Positions 61,367 through 64,000 of a stretch of 64,000 nt of DNA are shown piece after piece. The position numbers were made by a program, and so were the translations under genes. Within the stretch, counting starts at the first letter, position 1. Each line of letters starts with the position of its first letter. The notes under the pieces are model-generated. The model saw only the letters and a program-made list of their open reading frames with translations. It did not search any database and was not told the DNA's origin. The stretch lies in NCBI RefSeq assembly GCF_002245695.1, contig NZ_NOII01000001.1:124001-188000 (forward strand), read 5' to 3'. The stretch comes from Fictibacillus aquaticus. GTDB lineage: Bacteria > Bacillota > Bacilli > Bacillales > Fictibacillaceae.

Positions 61367-62143
61367 TTGGATACTGATTATGAACTGTTTATAAAAAAAA
61401 TTAAAAAACAAACAGGAATTGACCTTTCCTTATACAAAGAAGCACAGATGAAAAGAAGGATGCAGACACTTAAGGATAAAAGAAACTGCGGATCTTTTGC
61501 TCAATATGCCGAACTTGCCGCGGGCGATCCAGTTATGCTTGAAGAATTGCTTGACAGGATTACGATCAATGTCTCTGAGTTTTACAGGAACCGCACTAGA
61601 TGGGCCGATCTTGAAGAGAAAATTCTTCCTGAACTGCTGAAAAACACGAAAGATATAAAAATCTGGAGTGCAGCATGCTCGACAGGCGAAGAGCCGTATA
61701 CATTGGCAATGATAATGGAACAGCATACCCGCCGTGTCCCGTATTCAATTCTCGCCACAGACATCGATGAGCAGGTTCTTAAACAGGCAGAGCATGGATT
61801 TTATTTTGAAAAATCAGTAGCAGAGGCACCAAGAGCGGCGGTAGAACGATTTATGGATAAACATAAACATGGGCTTGCTGTTAAGAAAGAGCTGAAAAGA
61901 AATATAAATTTCAATAAGCTGAACCTTTTGGCAGACGAGTTCAGGAGCGGGTTTGATCTGATCGTTTGCCGGAATGTTATGATTTATTTTACGGATGAAG
62001 CAAAAGAGATTCTTTATCGGAAATTTGCCAGGGCACTGAGGGATGATGGCATCCTATTTGTCGGAAGCACAGAACAGATTTTTCACCCTGGAAAATACGG
62101 TCTAGAGGCAGTCGAGCCGTTTTTCTACAGAAAAAAGCCGTGA
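61367..62143 (+). CDS. cheR: Chemotaxis protein methyltransferase CheR
   Basis: 258 residues. It methylates glutamates of chemoreceptors with SAM. The N-terminal helical domain is followed by the SAM fold: WSAACSTGEEPYTLAMI, FDLIVCRNVMIYF. TTG start behind AAGGAG. In B. subtilis aroF-aroB-aroH follow; here a trp leader does. Confidence 0.93.
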   Translation: MDTDYELFIKKIKKQTGIDLSLYKEAQMKRRMQTLKDKRNCGSFAQYAELAAGDPVMLEELLDRITINVSEFYRNRTRWADLEEKILPELLKNTKDIKIWSAACSTGEEPYTLAMIMEQHTRRVPYSILATDIDEQVLKQAEHGFYFEKSVAEAPRAAVERFMDKHKHGLAVKKELKRNINFNKLNLLADEFRSGFDLIVCRNVMIYFTDEAKEILYRKFARALRDDGILFVGSTEQIFHPGKYGLEAVEPFFYRKKP

Positions 62144-62159
62144 TAATGAACAGAATTGT

Positions 62160-62188
62160 TTGACAGAGTTCTTTTATTCGTTTAATCT
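62160..62188 (+). promoter_or_regulatory. Promoter of the trp leader
   Basis: Perfect TTGACA, 17 bases, TAATCT. Transcription would start near 62195, about 206 bases before the short ORF at 62401, like the distance to trpE in B. subtilis. Confidence 0.65.
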
Positions 62189-62194
62189 GCTATA

Positions 62195-62336
62195 TAAGAA
62201 AGGCGGCAGCGCCTTTAAATGAGAATAGACTTTTAAGATTAGAGATTAGTTGAGATGAGAAGAGAATGATGAGTGGAGCTGAGCCGAGGCAGTCATAATA
62301 TACAATGCCGTACGGTTTATTTCCGTACGGCTTTTT
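62195..62336 (+). ncRNA. TRAP-controlled trp attenuator leader
   Basis: Begins with a 5' hairpin (AAAGGCG/CGCCTTT, loop GCAG, 62199-62216). Eleven GAG/UAG triplets follow, starting at 62221, 62226, 62240, 62247, 62252, 62257, 62262, 62271, 62276, 62281 and 62286, most with 2-base spacers. The terminator follows. With tryptophan-loaded TRAP bound, the terminator forms; without it, read-through reaches trpD. Confidence 0.92.
62307..62336 (+). terminator. trp attenuator terminator
   Basis: GCCGTACGG and CCGTACGGC pair perfectly and are followed by TTTTT. Confidence 0.9.
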
Positions 62337-62374
62337 CGATTATTATGAATTGAACTCTCCATTCCCTCCCCGTT

Positions 62375-62394
62375 CTCCGCCTAAAAAACGGAGG
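62375..62394 (+). promoter_or_regulatory. Hairpin over the ribosome-binding site of the short ORF
   Basis: CTCCG pairs with CGGAG, which contains most of GGAGG before the ATG at 62401. In B. subtilis a similar device lets TRAP block trpE translation. Confidence 0.5.
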
Positions 62395-62400
62395 TGCCCC

Positions 62401-62430
62401 ATGATTTCATACAGCTTTATTCCGCCTTGA
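62401..62430 (+). CDS. Nine-codon ORF in the place of trpE
   Basis: Reads MISYSFIPP then stop, with GGAGG six bases before ATG. Either a remnant of the trpE start after a deletion or a true leader peptide. The ribosome-binding site is strong, so translation is likely. Confidence 0.45.
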   Translation: MISYSFIPP

Positions 62431-62482
62431 AGTAATGATATATGTTCAATTATTTCTAATTCATTCAAGGAGGATGCTGATA

Positions 62483-63514
62483 ATGATATCGAGTTATTTA
62501 TCCAAAATCGCAAATTTTGAACACTTGACACAGACCGAAGCAAGAAACCTGATGCAAGAAATGATCACCAGTCCTATAGATGAACAACAGGCAGCAGCAC
62601 TATTAGCCGCGTTGAAATTAAGAGGCGAAACTCCTGAGGAGCTGGCCGGCTTCGTTCAGGCGGTGAAAGCGAATCAAAAAGACGTTATTCACAGCCGGAC
62701 AGGTGTGATCGACACTTGCGGAACAGGCGGCGATATGAAAGGAACCTTTAATGTGTCTACGGCTGCATCGATCGTTCTTGCCGCGTACGGTCTGCCTGTT
62801 GCTAAGCATGGAAACGGAGCTGTTACTTCTGCAAGCGGCAGCATGGATGTTCTGCGTGCGCTGAATATCAATCCTGCAAACACACCAGAGGAGGCAAAGG
62901 ATGAACTGGAAAAGCGTCATATTTCTTTTTTGAACGCTCCATCCTTTCATCCTGGATTGAAGAAGTTTGTATCGACTAGGAAAAAGCTGCCCTTCAGGAC
63001 CGTCTTTAATCTAATCGGTCCGCTATGCAATCCAGCTGAGCCAGAATTTCAGCTTCTTGGAGCTTCAACTGAAAAAGCAGCTGAAACAATCGTGCAGGCG
63101 ATGAAGTTGCTTGGAAGGAAACGCGCTCTTGTTGTTTCCGCCGCAGATGGGATGGATGAACTTTCAATCACCTCTCCGACACGTATGTTTCTTTTGAATG
63201 AAGGAGAGATACAAGAAAGTGTGATTACACCTGAAGAAGCGGGAATCCGCACGGCAAATTCTCTGCACGGACTGCAGGTGTCATCAAAGGAAGAAAGTGC
63301 CGAATTGATCAAAAAGCTTCTGAAAGGATATGCCCCGCAGCCGGCAGTAGACATTGTTGCACTTAATGCAGGCGCAGCTCTCTATTGTGCACAGAAAGCG
63401 GACACTGTGGCTGAAGGAGCAGAGCACGCCAGGGCAAAACTTGCTAGCGGAGAAGTTTATGAGTTTTATAGAACATTATGTGCCGAAGGAGGAAATGCTC
63501 ATGCTGCTTACTGA
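62483..63514 (+). CDS. trpD: Anthranilate phosphoribosyltransferase
   Basis: 343 residues. It transfers phosphoribose to anthranilate. Motifs: DTCGTGGDMKGTFNVSTA and FRTVFNLIGPLCNPA. The usual KHGNR is KHGNG here, a change at a normally conserved Arg. ATG at 62483 behind AAGGAGG. Overlaps trpC by 14 bases. It is the first trp structural gene of this operon; trpE is missing. Confidence 0.93.
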   Translation: MISSYLSKIANFEHLTQTEARNLMQEMITSPIDEQQAAALLAALKLRGETPEELAGFVQAVKANQKDVIHSRTGVIDTCGTGGDMKGTFNVSTAASIVLAAYGLPVAKHGNGAVTSASGSMDVLRALNINPANTPEEAKDELEKRHISFLNAPSFHPGLKKFVSTRKKLPFRTVFNLIGPLCNPAEPEFQLLGASTEKAAETIVQAMKLLGRKRALVVSAADGMDELSITSPTRMFLLNEGEIQESVITPEEAGIRTANSLHGLQVSSKEESAELIKKLLKGYAPQPAVDIVALNAGAALYCAQKADTVAEGAEHARAKLASGEVYEFYRTLCAEGGNAHAAY

Positions 63515-64000
63515 AATATTGAACAGCAAACAGCTAGAAGTACAAAAGCTGAAAAAAACGGAGATTAATTCTGAGCGGAAGGCTGTGAGCGGGACATTCA
63601 TTGAAGCACTTCAAAATCATCGTGAATCGCCTGCTCTTATTGCAGAGGTAAAGAAAGCATCCCCTTCAAAGGGAATTATCAGGCACGATTTTCAGCCGGT
63701 TAAAATCGCAAAAGAATACGAAGAAGCTGGAGCCGCTTGTTTGTCTGTGTTGACCGACGGCCCGTTTTTTCAAGGATCGCTGCATTATCTGGAAGAGATC
63801 AGGAAAAATACTTCACTTCCTCTTTTGCGCAAAGATTTTATCATCGATGAACGGCAGATAGAAGAAAGTGTGATCTATGGTGCTGATGCGATCCTGCTCA
63901 TAGCTGCTGCGATGCCAGCTGAAAGACTGCGTTTACTTTATGAACACGCCGAATCATCAGGGCTTGACGTTCTAGTGGAAGTGCATTCGCTTGAGGAGCT
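63501..64000 (+). CDS. trpC: Indole-3-glycerol phosphate synthase, N-terminal part
   Basis: Cut by the window edge after about 166 residues. A TIM barrel that closes the indole ring. ALIAEVKKASPSKGIIR carries the catalytic Lys, and LPLLRKDFIIDERQIEES carries another. GAAGGAGG lies inside the trpD end. trpF, trpB and trpA are expected beyond. Confidence 0.93.
   Translation, partial: MLLTEILNSKQLEVQKLKKTEINSERKAVSGTFIEALQNHRESPALIAEVKKASPSKGIIRHDFQPVKIAKEYEEAGAACLSVLTDGPFFQGSLHYLEEIRKNTSLPLLRKDFIIDERQIEESVIYGADAILLIAAAMPAERLRLLYEHAESSGLDVLVEVHSLEE

Noticed and set aside
1-64000. CRISPR array, rRNA, insertion sequence or retron
   Set aside because: No regularly spaced repeats, no rRNA-like stretch and no transposase or reverse transcriptase frame were seen.

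Overview
The window is from a Gram-positive, endospore-forming member of the Bacillaceae. The chromosomal half keeps the Bacillus gene order gudB-ypdA-ansA-prsW-sleB-ypeB-ypfA-ypfB-cmk-plsC-ypfD-fni-yphA-der-gpsA-(spoVIF)-yphE-yphF-spoIVA-hbs-mtrA-mtrB-hepS-menG-hepT-ndk-cheR-trp. Menaquinone futalosine-route genes sit between menG and hepT, which points away from B. subtilis and towards lineages such as Fictibacillus or the alkaliphilic bacilli. The genus is inference.

Positions 1 to about 36,310 are the right-hand part of a siphovirus-type prophage; its left end lies outside the window. The order is: early/middle genes (end of a C5 cytosine methyltransferase, SSB, dUTPase, RusA resolvase, a PP2A-type phosphatase, several small zinc proteins, an ArpU-like late activator); an RNA-rich gap at 5.8-7.0 kb; packaging and head genes (terS, terL, portal, minor capsid, scaffold, decoration, major capsid); head-tail joining and tail genes (connectors, tail tube, G/GT chaperones with a -1 slip site, tape measure with a lytic transglycosylase, Dit, Tal, tip proteins); a small switch (XRE repressor, three operators, tyrosine recombinase); lysis (BhlA-like holin, amidase, second holin); and a terminal cassette with an FtsK-like translocase, a replication-relaxation protein, an M23 membrane peptidase and a VirB2-like small membrane protein.

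The RNA-rich gap is the least ordinary part. It has two elements with a shared core and closing helix, a tRNA-Leu-like sequence without a usable anticodon arm, a nested hairpin, and on the minus strand a 30-residue hydrophobic ORF whose ribosome-binding site is buried in a hairpin, as in type I toxins.

From 36,577 to the end the chromosome is dense with operons separated by clear intrinsic terminators. It covers glutamate catabolism, bacillithiol redox, spore germination (sleB-ypeB), c-di-GMP signalling, nucleotide and phospholipid synthesis, isoprenoids, GTPase-assisted ribosome assembly, spore coat assembly, HU, GTP cyclohydrolase with TRAP, menaquinone synthesis and chemotaxis. At the right edge a textbook TRAP attenuator (eleven GAG/UAG triplets, 5' stem-loop, terminator) leads into trpD and trpC. 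trpE is absent: a nine-codon ORF sits where trpE should start, and aroF-aroB-aroH are also missing between cheR and trp.
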